Below are positions 1-5,250 of a stretch of DNA of 5,250 bases, one piece after another; the stretch's first letter is position 1; every line of letters begins with the position of its first letter. The position numbers and the translations under genes are program-made. This DNA comes from Bacteroidota bacterium (GTDB lineage: Bacteria > Bacteroidota > Bacteroidia > Bacteroidales > 4484-276). A model generated the notes under the pieces. It saw only the letters and a list, made by a program, of their open reading frames with translations, ran no database searches and was not told where the DNA came from. The DNA is taken from assembly GCA_013203545.1 (NCBI GenBank), contig JABMQA010000747.1, positions 1 through 5,250 of the forward strand, read 5' to 3'.

Positions 1-522
1 CATTCCATGTTGTACAATTATGCAGATATTCTTGCAAAGAAAAAGAAATATATTCCTTCTTTAGCTGTTGCGGGTGGATTTACTTTTGAGGATCAGATTT
101 TCAAAGGGCTTGCAATGGGTGCCCCTTATGTGAAAATGATAGGAATGGCCCGGGGACCAATCGCGGCGGCAATGGTAGGTAAAACAATAGGACGTGCAAT
201 TAATGAAAACCAGCTTCCTGTATATGTTGAACGTTTTGGTGGTAAAATCGACGAAATTTTTGTGACTGCCAATGAATTACGTAAGGAATTAGGAAATGAT
301 GCATTTGAAAAATTACCTACTGGAGCAATAGGTTTATATACCTACTACGAACGGTTAGCCCAGGGTTTGCGCCAACTTATGTCTGGGTCTCGCAAATTTG
401 CTCTTGAATATATCGCACGCGATGATATTGGAGCTTTAACTCAGGAAGCAGCCAAGATCAGTGGCATTCAATATTTGATGGATATTGATAAGGATGAAGT
501 TGAGAAAATTCTTAACTTTTAA
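1..522 (+). CDS. FMN-binding glutamate synthase-family protein, C-terminal fragment
   Basis: The reading frame is open from the first base, so this is the last 173 residues of a longer protein whose start lies left of the window. The segment AGGFTFEDQIFKGLAMGAPYV (fragment residues about 24-43) resembles the phosphate-binding end of the FMN TIM barrel in the glutamate synthase central domain, where a Gly-Gly pair is followed by a helix and an Ala-Leu-Gly-Ala turn. The tail IGALTQEAAKISGI is typical of the stand-alone 'FMN-binding glutamate synthase family' proteins. The fragment has no cysteine, so the [3Fe-4S] cluster ligands that follow this position in true GltB are missing. It is therefore probably a flavin oxidoreductase of unknown substrate rather than the classical glutamate synthase large subunit. 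The family assignment is from recognition only. It ends in TAA followed at once by TAG, 75 bases before the next gene on the same strand. Confidence 0.75.
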   Translation, partial: HSMLYNYADILAKKKKYIPSLAVAGGFTFEDQIFKGLAMGAPYVKMIGMARGPIAAAMVGKTIGRAINENQLPVYVERFGGKIDEIFVTANELRKELGNDAFEKLPTGAIGLYTYYERLAQGLRQLMSGSRKFALEYIARDDIGALTQEAAKISGIQYLMDIDKDEVEKILNF

Positions 523-597
523 TAGTAATCGCACTATATTTTCTAAAATACCCAAAGTCATCTTGCATTATGCTTGATATAAAGATAAATTTTAAAA

Positions 598-948
598 ATG
601 AAAATAGCAATTCCAACCAATGATTGGAAAACCATCTCAACTCATTTATGTTATAATATTGGGTTTGCAATTTTTGACCTTGAAGGAAGCAAGATAAAGA
701 GCCAGGAATTTCGTACAAACAGATCCTCTGCTCAGGTAAAAGGATTAAATAATACTTTACATAAATCCGATAGATATGCTATTACTCTAAATATACTTAA
801 AGATTGTGACGTGGTGATTTTATTTGTAAGCGATGAACCTTTAATAACGGATTTAACAAAAAAGGAGATTGAAATTGTTTTCACAGATGAAATATATGTG
901 GGAAATGTACTAAATTCTTATTTAAGAAAAAACAGTGAGATTTTCTAG
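598..948 (+). CDS. Diverged NifX/NifB-type (dinitrogenase iron-molybdenum cofactor family) small protein
   Basis: The 116-residue product opens with MKIAIPTNDWKTISTH and continues GFAIFDLEGSKIKSQEFR. This is the N-terminal strand pattern of the FeMo-cofactor biosynthesis family (NifX, NafY, the NifB C-terminal domain and stand-alone archaeal or bacterial homologues), which bind iron-sulfur or FeMo precursor clusters. The later DCDVVI (residues 69-74), an IEIVFTDE strand (91-98) and a closing NSYL helix also fit, and the length is normal. Key features are eroded. The usual His-Phe-Gly after the first strand reads His-Leu-Cys (16-18). The His-rich stretch after the second strand pair is absent. 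The Gly-rich GGMG-like turn after DCDVVI is replaced by LFVSD. Cluster binding may be lost or changed. Stand-alone members often occur outside nitrogen-fixation loci, so this is no evidence of nitrogen fixation. ATG is the only sensible start, and its AT-rich leader has no Shine-Dalgarno sequence. The gene is clearly AT-richer than the large gene at 2378. Confidence 0.7.
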   Translation: MKIAIPTNDWKTISTHLCYNIGFAIFDLEGSKIKSQEFRTNRSSAQVKGLNNTLHKSDRYAITLNILKDCDVVILFVSDEPLITDLTKKEIEIVFTDEIYVGNVLNSYLRKNSEIF

Positions 949-951
949 TTG

Positions 952-1206
952 TATGCTTCATAATGAAGCAGCTCAGGTTATCAGCAATATCGGCCATAAA
1001 GATAACCCCCGGATCAAACTCACTCTTTTTGAAAAACTCACACACCTGACTTGTTGCACATTTTTGTCCGAAGAACTGCTTTGTATAATTGTAGGTCTCT
1101 TTATTTAATTAGGATGACTATTCTGGTTTCAGCAGCTCCATCCGTTTGCAATCTCTGGAAATAAATGTGGTTGCCATCCGTACAACTTGTGGCCAGATTT
1201 TTTTTG
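952..1206 (-). pseudogene. Possible decayed coding trace, unidentified
   Basis: On the minus strand, one frame reads protein-like sequence from about 1206 down to 952, broken only by two stops close together (TAG at 1118-1120 and TAA at 1109-1111). Before the stops it reads WPQVVRMATTFISRDCKRME and then LLKPE. After them it reads KETYNYTKQFFGQKC, followed by VCEFFKKSEFDPGVIFMADI. Coding-like sequence in one frame on both sides of two stops nine bases apart suggests a broken gene, or the end of one gene and a remnant of another. I do not recognise the family. No intact start or ribosome site is visible, and the frame runs on antisense into the end of the NifX-like gene. Chance open reading in AT-rich DNA remains possible. 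Confidence 0.3.
954..970. other. Short perfect hairpin just after the NifX-like gene
   Basis: TGCTTCA, the loop TAA, then TGAAGCA form a 7-bp perfect stem starting six bases after the stop codon at 948. The position suits a transcription end or mRNA-stabilising hairpin. No T-run follows, so it is not a canonical intrinsic terminator on the plus strand. A 7-bp stem of this kind can also occur by chance. Confidence 0.35.
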
Positions 1207-1221
1207 TCTCAAATTAAATAT

Positions 1222-1252
1222 GCCACAGATTTCTCAGATTTACACAGATAAG
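1222..1252. repeat. Degenerate 'cacagattt' interspersed-type repeat
   Basis: The stretch reads GCCACAGATTTCTCAGATTT followed by ACACAGATAAG, so CAGAT occurs three times at spacings of 10 to 11 bases. It resembles the CACAGATT-rich intergenic repeats often seen in genomes of uncultured Bacteroidota and other environmental bacteria. Only one arm is evident here. No coding function is seen in the flanks between 1207 and 1310. The link to a repeat family rests on memory of similar sequences. Confidence 0.45.
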
Positions 1253-1310
1253 AAAGAATTACACAGGCGAACGATATGATTTGCCCGGATTCACATTTAA
1301 CATGATTCAA

Positions 1311-1550
1311 TTATTCATTGACAATCAGTTTCCGGGTGTATATAAGCCCATCTGATTCCATTTTCAGAAGGTACATGCCACGCTGAACATCCTTCACATA
1401 CCAGGTGAAGGGATGAGTGCCGGTCATTAGGTTTCCGGAGTGCAGGGTTTTTATTTTCCTTCCGGTTAGGTCGCAGATTCAAGATTTACAAAGCCTGCAT
1501 CGGGTACTGTGAATTCGATCGAAGTTGGTTGATGACGGAGTAGGAATAAC
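1311..1550 (-). pseudogene. Frameshifted remnant of a T9SS type A C-terminal sorting domain
   Basis: On the minus strand, a frame ending at TAA (1311-1313) encodes ICDLTGRKIKTLHSGNLMTG, then a WYVKDVQRGMYLLKMES segment, then YTRKLIVNE and stop. This is the classic end of a type IX secretion sorting domain: a DLTGR-like turn, a G-x-H-x-x-x-W segment, an RGMYLLK strand and a final KLIV strand. Upstream the match continues in another frame as TSIEFTVPDAGFVNL (about 1483-1527), the usual strand before the DLTGR turn. The two parts join if one base is lost near 1479-1480. Without that base the first frame meets TGA at 1479-1481. Further up, a PTP-like element (about 1539-1546) lies in yet another frame and may be the degraded YPNPF motif. 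No cargo domain precedes it. It is the stranded tail of a secreted or surface protein gene that was deleted, and it cannot make a working signal. Confidence 0.8.
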
Positions 1551-1615
1551 ATGAGTTAGTAAGACCAATTGAGATTATTATTAACCATTGATGAGCCCGG
1601 TCTAAAAACCTTAAT

Positions 1616-1690
1616 TTCGCGCCAAGCCGCCAAGCCGCAAAGAATTATTTTATTTATATTCAAGCCTTTGCGACTCTGCGGCTTTGCGAG
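1616..1690. repeat. Imperfect inverted repeat with Bacteroidota-type 'gccaagccgcaaag' arms
   Basis: The left arm (about 1616-1642) contains GCCAAGCC twice in tandem and ends GCAAAG. The right arm (1666-1690) reads CTTTGCGACTCTGCGGCTTT followed by GCGAG. Its reverse complement matches the left arm with a few mismatches, leaving a roughly 23-base AT-rich centre. Transcribed, it would form a long imperfect hairpin. Similar repeats (gccaagacgcaaag ... ctttgcgtctttgcg) are scattered between genes in many Bacteroidota draft genomes. It has no coding capacity, and no target-site duplication is obvious. It could be a miniature non-autonomous element or a REP-like unit. It lies 54 bases beyond the stop codon of the STAS-like gene, so it could also act as that gene's transcription end. 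Confidence 0.7.
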
Positions 1691-1744
1691 ATATTTGATT
1701 TTTATATTTTTATATCTGACTCATTGATAATTACCCTCAATACC

Positions 1745-2122
1745 CTACCCTTTTCCCGACATCCACTTCATCGCTGCCTGTTTGGAGGAGAATTGCTCGA
1801 TACGGACCGTAACCATATGTTCGGAAAGCTGATCTTTAAAAAAATATCCAAAATTTAGCTGGTCCATGGTTTTGGTAAGTATGGCAATGGATTTATTCTC
1901 GAAAAGTCGTTTATTCGTTAAAATAAACAACACCAATTCCTTTATTGCACTTTTACTGAACGACATCGTACTTTTTCGCAAATCCATCACGATGCCCTTC
2001 ATTTTTAAATAATGTGTGCGACTTACCTGGGTTTTCTTCAGGCGAATATATTCCTCACGGTTTACCTTTCCTGAGTATTCCTCAATCAGGATTTCTTCAT
2101 CAATAACCTTGTATGTAATCAT
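1745..2122 (-). CDS. Small STAS-like (SpoIIAA-fold) protein, function unknown
   Basis: The 125-residue protein has no signal peptide and no membrane segment, so it should be cytoplasmic. It follows the layout of small STAS/SpoIIAA-like proteins common in Bacteroidota. An N-terminal strand ends in a Gly turn (YSGKVNREEY, 16-25). A central strand GIVMDLR (43-49) has the Asp-Leu-Arg often found in the family. A helix with the strand KSIAILT (77-83) follows, and the end AAMKWM (116-121) matches the usual 'eA..WL' helix. The conserved phosphorylatable Ser of true anti-sigma antagonists is not clearly identifiable, so a partner-switching role is not shown. The ATG at 2122 is the only Met before residue 41 and is needed for the first strand. 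The gene is convergent with the NifX-like gene across the gene-less stretch and divergent from the glycyl radical enzyme, 255 bases away. No link to that enzyme is evident. Confidence 0.7.
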   Translation of the reverse strand: MITYKVIDEEILIEEYSGKVNREEYIRLKKTQVSRTHYLKMKGIVMDLRKSTMSFSKSAIKELVLFILTNKRLFENKSIAILTKTMDQLNFGYFFKDQLSEHMVTVRIEQFSSKQAAMKWMSGKG

Positions 2123-2123
2123 G

Positions 2124-2131
2124 CTCCTTTT
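2124..2131 (-). promoter_or_regulatory. Shine-Dalgarno-like AAAAGGAG unusually close to the start
   Basis: Read on the minus strand, AAAAGGAG is followed by a single C and then the ATG of the STAS-like gene. A spacing of one base is too short for ordinary pairing with the ribosome. Initiation may therefore not depend on it, as is usual in Bacteroidota. No alternative start in the frame would restore a normal spacing without losing the first third of the protein. Confidence 0.35.
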
Positions 2132-2298
2132 AAAATTAAATGACTAATTAAAAAGGTAGAATTTGGTCATATTTGATGTTGTTAATTTGAATGTACTGTT
2201 GAATAAAATAATTGATTTTACCAGGCTGAATAACGAGTGGGTTTGGATTAAAGTCTGCTGATTGAATATTTAATTTTATCCCACCTCAGATAACATCA

Positions 2299-2330
2299 TT
2301 GGCACATATCGAATAGCTTCAGTATATTTG
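2299..2330 (+). promoter_or_regulatory. Bacteroidota-type sigma promoter for the glycyl radical enzyme
   Basis: TTG at 2299-2301 and TATATTTG at 2323-2330 are separated by 21 bases. This matches the known primary-sigma consensus of Bacteroidota (-33 TTTG or TTG, about 19-21 bases, -7 TAnnTTTG); all fixed positions of the -7 box match. Transcription should start near 2336-2340, leaving a leader of about 40 bases before the ATG at 2378. That leader is A-rich and lacks a Shine-Dalgarno sequence, as expected in this phylum. I see no clear operator or riboswitch in 2123-2298, which is AT-rich spacer shared with the divergent STAS-like gene. Confidence 0.65.
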
Positions 2331-2377
2331 CAAACTGAAAAGAATTTTAAAAAATCCGATACCAATAAATTTTCGAT

Positions 2378-5065
2378 ATGCAAAACACCAACAGCACAAC
2401 CGAAACCAATTCCAGGGCCTACAACTATTACGGGCAAAAGCCAAAAGGTGACATCGAATCGAGGGAAGTTAATAAGAATCCCACGCCTCGGGCAAATAAT
2501 GCCCGTCAATTGTATTTTGACACGAAATCGTCGGTATCCATTGAGTTTCCTTACTGGTACACACGCAGATGGGAAGCGTTGGAGGGTGAGGTCACCATTG
2601 TTAGGAGGGCAGAGGCACTGAAGGCAGGGTTTGAACATATGACACCTGTAATATTTCCTGGTGAATTGCTGGTGATGGGTAAAGCACAATATCTGCGTGG
2701 TTCATACCCTTTGCCCTGGCTTTCAGAAGCCTTTTTCATGGCAAAGGAGGATGAACTGTACACCCAGGCGCTTGAGGCCGGTAAAGTAAGCGCTGACCAG
2801 GTGACCACCATGGGACAGGGTGGCGGAAACGTTACACAAAGTGCCGGAAATGTGATTTCGATAGCCGGGAAATTTGGATTGCGCAAGGAGGAAATGCCCA
2901 TGTTGCTGAAGGTTGCCAAAAAATGGCACAATAAATCCGTTGACGACGTGGGGCATAAATACGAACAAATGGTGCCGAATTACAAGGAGAAGGAAGAGAT
3001 CATGCGGGCGGTGATCTGCATGTTCGATTCGGGCTATACCCTACCCCAGGGCCGTGAGGTTATGAATTATTTTTATCCGTTGCAATATGGTATCGAAGAG
3101 ATTAAGAATATTTGTAATGAGCGGATAAATGAGGTTGCCGGCTACCCCGGAATGGACAGGGTATATTTTTACAAGGCTGTCCGAACAACCCTTGAAGGCA
3201 TCCAGGCCTGGATCCGCAACCATGCCGAAGAGGCCAGGAATATGGCATCACTGGAGGAAATTGAGCACCGGAAAAACGAATACCTGGAAATTGCCCAACG
3301 CCTCGACCGGTTATCCACCAATCCGCCGAGTGATTTTCATGATGCCCTTCAGCTTGTATGGATATTTCATGTGGCTGTACTTAACGAAGATGCCATTTCA
3401 GGTTTGTCGCCCGGCAGGCTCGGGCAGGTTTTATACCCCTTCTGGAAACGGGATATGGAACGTGGCGTACTTGACCGTGAAAAAACCATCGAACTCCTTG
3501 AGTACATGCGGATCAAGTTTACCGAACTGGATTGCTTTGCTTCGATGGGTGTGGTTGGTGGTGTTTTAAGCGGCAACACTTTCAATAATCTGTGCATTGG
3601 AGGGCTGACCAAGGATGGCGCCAATGCTGCCAACGAACTGGAGATGCTCATACTTGAATCGGGCATGACCTGTGATACGCCGCAGCCCACCCTGAGTTTA
3701 CTCTACGACGAGAAGTTGCCGGAGGAATTTTTACTGAAAGGTATCGAATGTACCAAGATAGGGACAGGCTATCCGGCATGGGTAAGCAACCGGGTAGCCA
3801 TGGAGTTTTTGATGACCAATTATAAAGACGAAGGCATGGCGCTGGAAGAAGCCAGGGCCTGGTCGATTGGCGGTTGCCTGGAAACATCACCCGGAAGCTG
3901 GATGCCGCTGGATTTGGATGGAGAGATTCATTGGATTCCTGGTGGTTCAGCGCCTGCCACAAGCGTGGGTGTGCATTTTTTATCTTTACCAAAAATACTC
4001 GAAGCCGTACTGTTCGACGGTAAAGATATGCGGACAGGAAGACAGGTGTATCCGTCCCATGGATCAAAACTGGATACCTACGATCAGATTTGGAACACAT
4101 TCAAGGATTATTTCAGCCGATCGGTTGAAGTGCTAACCCTTACCAATAATATCCAGCACGATATCTGGGGGAAGATTTCACCCTCACTCGTCAACAGCAT
4201 GCTCAAACCCGATTGCCTCGAAATTGGAAAAGATATCAGTAACCAGGGTTCAAGATACAACAGGACATTTAATGTGGAAATTTGCGGAGGTGTGAACCTG
4301 GTAAATTCGCTGGCATCCCTCATGAAAAATGTTTTTGAGGAAAAGCATTTTACCCTGGATGAATTAAAAGCAGCGCTCCGGGAAAATTTCGGATATAAAT
4401 CGGCCCTCGAAACAGGATCTTACAGCCTGACCGAACAGGTTAAAACCGAAGAATACCGGAAATGGCTAAAAATCCACAAGCTCTGTCTGGATGCCCCGAA
4501 GTATGGGAATGATGATAATTATGTTGACAGCATTTTTAGGGAGTGGCAGGAGTGGTTCAGCGAAATGTGCCTCGATTATAAATCGATCTATGACAAGCCA
4601 TTGTATTCATGTCAGATTTCGGTATCCACGCATGGTCCCATGGGCGCTGTTACCGTAGCTACGCCCGATGGCAGGTTATGCGGTACCACCTTTGCCGACG
4701 GATCGGTTTCGGCTTATCCCGGGACTGACAACAACGGCCCGTATGCATTGTTTAACTCCGCAACATGTTATAACCATGCGCTGTCGCAGAACTCGCAGCT
4801 CAACATGAAAATCCATCCTTCGGCGGTGAAGGGACGTGAAGGGTCCAGGAAATTTTTGGAGATGATCAGGGCCTATCTGCGGAAAGGCGCATTCCATGTG
4901 CAGTTTAATATTGTGGATTCGCGGATGTTGCGTGAGGCACAAAATAACCCGGACGAATACAGGGGCCTCATGGTAAGGGTGGCCGGATTTACACAATATT
5001 GGGTGGAACTGGGAAAACAAATCCAGGATGAGGTGATTGCACGGACGGAATACGAGGAAGTTTAG
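2378..5065 (+). CDS. hpdB: Glycyl radical arylacetate decarboxylase, 4-hydroxyphenylacetate decarboxylase large-subunit-like
   Basis: This 895-residue enzyme has a PFL-like barrel (about residues 50-745) and a C-terminal glycyl radical domain (about 770-890). The radical loop RVAGFTQYW carries Gly870. The thiyl Cys500 lies in GGCLETSPG, with Glu502 two residues later. Clostridial HpdB, as I recall it, has about 900 residues with Ser344, Phe405, Cys503, Glu505, His536, Glu637 and Gly873 at or near the active site. Here Ser341, Phe402, Cys500, Glu502, His533, Glu634 and Gly870 occupy the same places at a constant offset of three. His536 and Glu637 bind the substrate phenol in HpdB, so 4-hydroxyphenylacetate to p-cresol plus CO2 is the best guess. 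Phenylacetate or indoleacetate decarboxylases are alternatives. The ATG at 2378 fits family length and the promoter. The protein should be cytoplasmic and oxygen-sensitive, and it needs a radical-SAM activase. Neither the activase nor the small Fe-S subunit HpdC is in the window. The gene is GC-richer than the NifX-like gene and appears intact. Confidence 0.85.
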   Translation: MQNTNSTTETNSRAYNYYGQKPKGDIESREVNKNPTPRANNARQLYFDTKSSVSIEFPYWYTRRWEALEGEVTIVRRAEALKAGFEHMTPVIFPGELLVMGKAQYLRGSYPLPWLSEAFFMAKEDELYTQALEAGKVSADQVTTMGQGGGNVTQSAGNVISIAGKFGLRKEEMPMLLKVAKKWHNKSVDDVGHKYEQMVPNYKEKEEIMRAVICMFDSGYTLPQGREVMNYFYPLQYGIEEIKNICNERINEVAGYPGMDRVYFYKAVRTTLEGIQAWIRNHAEEARNMASLEEIEHRKNEYLEIAQRLDRLSTNPPSDFHDALQLVWIFHVAVLNEDAISGLSPGRLGQVLYPFWKRDMERGVLDREKTIELLEYMRIKFTELDCFASMGVVGGVLSGNTFNNLCIGGLTKDGANAANELEMLILESGMTCDTPQPTLSLLYDEKLPEEFLLKGIECTKIGTGYPAWVSNRVAMEFLMTNYKDEGMALEEARAWSIGGCLETSPGSWMPLDLDGEIHWIPGGSAPATSVGVHFLSLPKILEAVLFDGKDMRTGRQVYPSHGSKLDTYDQIWNTFKDYFSRSVEVLTLTNNIQHDIWGKISPSLVNSMLKPDCLEIGKDISNQGSRYNRTFNVEICGGVNLVNSLASLMKNVFEEKHFTLDELKAALRENFGYKSALETGSYSLTEQVKTEEYRKWLKIHKLCLDAPKYGNDDNYVDSIFREWQEWFSEMCLDYKSIYDKPLYSCQISVSTHGPMGAVTVATPDGRLCGTTFADGSVSAYPGTDNNGPYALFNSATCYNHALSQNSQLNMKIHPSAVKGREGSRKFLEMIRAYLRKGAFHVQFNIVDSRMLREAQNNPDEYRGLMVRVAGFTQYWVELGKQIQDEVIARTEYEEV

Positions 5066-5070
5066 GGGAA

Positions 5071-5105
5071 GTTTGGAGTTTGGAGTTTGGAGTTTAGAGT
5101 TTGGA
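5071..5105. repeat. 7-base tandem repeat (GTTTGGA)5
   Basis: Five contiguous units of GTTTGGA begin five bases after the hpdB-like stop codon. The fourth unit reads GTTTAGA; the others are identical. The array sits where a terminator would be expected, but it has no dyad symmetry and no T-run. Confidence 0.9.
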
Positions 5106-5116
5106 AGCCTGAGCGA

Positions 5117-5134
5117 TCCAGATAGCTATCGGGA
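5117..5134. repeat. Near-palindrome between the two heptamer arrays
   Basis: TCCAGATAGCTATCGGGA has a perfect 10-base palindromic core (GATAGCTATC, 5121-5130). Three further pairs lie outside one mismatch. It separates the two heptamer arrays. It could be a weak hairpin downstream of the hpdB-like gene or a residual insertion or recombination site. No T-run follows. Confidence 0.5.
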
Positions 5135-5137
5135 GAA

Positions 5138-5250
5138 GACTGTGGACTGTGGACTGCCAACTGAAGACTGAATACTGTGGACTGACGACTGTGGACTGAC
5201 GACTGTGGACTGAAGACTGCGGACTGAAGACTGAAAACTGTGGACTGTGG
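5138..5250. repeat. 7-base tandem repeat, 16 units of (G)ACTGNN, running off the window
   Basis: Sixteen contiguous heptamers fill 5138-5249 without a single phase slip. ACTG at unit positions 2-5 is invariant, and position 1 is G in 13 of 16 units. The last two bases vary only among TG (7 units), AA (5), AC (2), CC (1) and CG (1). The array continues past the right edge. It is non-coding in appearance and resembles heptameric intergenic repeats of Bacteroidota and filamentous cyanobacteria. Confidence 0.92.

Noticed and set aside
563..593. Possible promoter (TTG, 20 bases, TAAATTTT) for the NifX-like gene
   Set aside because: The -7 box misses the final G and ends four bases before the ATG, so transcription would start at or inside the coding region.
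512..718. 68-codon minus-strand frame over the start of the NifX-like gene
   Set aside because: It is antisense to a better supported gene and includes the AT-rich spacer. Its composition does not look coding.
2276..2689. 137-codon open frame on the minus strand across the start of the hpdB-like gene
   Set aside because: It lies antisense to the N-terminal region of a clearly recognised enzyme and across its promoter. Its product has an unnatural composition and no family resemblance.
3129..3569. 146-codon plus-strand frame inside the hpdB-like gene
   Set aside because: It is an out-of-frame reading of the enzyme with no ribosome site and no protein-like motif. The enzyme frame is continuous throughout and shows no frameshift.
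3648..4100. 150-codon open frame on the minus strand inside the hpdB-like gene
   Set aside because: It is antisense to the segment holding Cys500 and Glu502 of the enzyme. The translation is rich in Arg, Ser and Pro and has no recognisable motif, which is typical of a shadow frame.
5138..5250. CRISPR array
   Set aside because: The units are 7 bases long and contiguous, with no spacers and no cas genes. It is a simple tandem repeat.
5138..5250. Heptapeptide-repeat protein encoded by the 7-base repeat
   Set aside because: Because 7 is not a multiple of 3, the frame rotates from unit to unit, and TGA stops recur in units reading ACTGAA or ACTGAC. No long open frame results.

Overview
The window looks like chromosome from an anaerobic member of the Bacteroidota, probably an uncultured Bacteroidales- or Marinilabiliales-like organism. 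Three signals support this: a decayed type IX secretion (T9SS) C-terminal sorting domain, a textbook Bacteroidota promoter (TTG, 21 bases, TAnnTTTG) before the main gene, and AT-rich start regions mostly without Shine-Dalgarno sequences. An oxygen-sensitive glycyl radical enzyme implies anaerobic metabolism.

Layout. Positions 1-522 hold the C-terminal end of an FMN-binding glutamate synthase-family protein, running in from the left edge. Positions 598-948 encode a small, diverged protein of the NifX/NifB-type FeMo-cofactor family. Positions 949-1744 hold no intact gene. They contain a short hairpin, a possible decayed reading frame (minus strand), a degenerate short repeat, a frameshifted T9SS sorting-domain fragment (minus strand, 1311-1550) and a long imperfect inverted repeat (1616-1690). 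Positions 1745-2122 (minus strand) encode a small STAS-like protein. It is divergent from the large gene at 2378-5065 (plus strand), an 895-residue glycyl radical enzyme. The right end (5071-5250) is non-coding and made of two different 7-base tandem repeats separated by a small palindrome.

The glycyl radical enzyme is the main content. Its catalytic residues fall at a constant offset of -3 from those I recall for clostridial 4-hydroxyphenylacetate decarboxylase (HpdB): Cys500, Glu502, Gly870, and the pocket residues Ser341, Phe402, His533 and Glu634. This points to decarboxylation of 4-hydroxyphenylacetate to p-cresol, or of a close arylacetate. The small Fe-S subunit (HpdC) and the radical-SAM activase (HpdA), which follow hpdB in clostridia, are not in the window. 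The gene has its own promoter and is followed directly by repeats, so it appears monocistronic. The other genes show no clear functional link to it. The region reads as a gene-sparse patch with decayed fragments and repeats around one metabolic gene.
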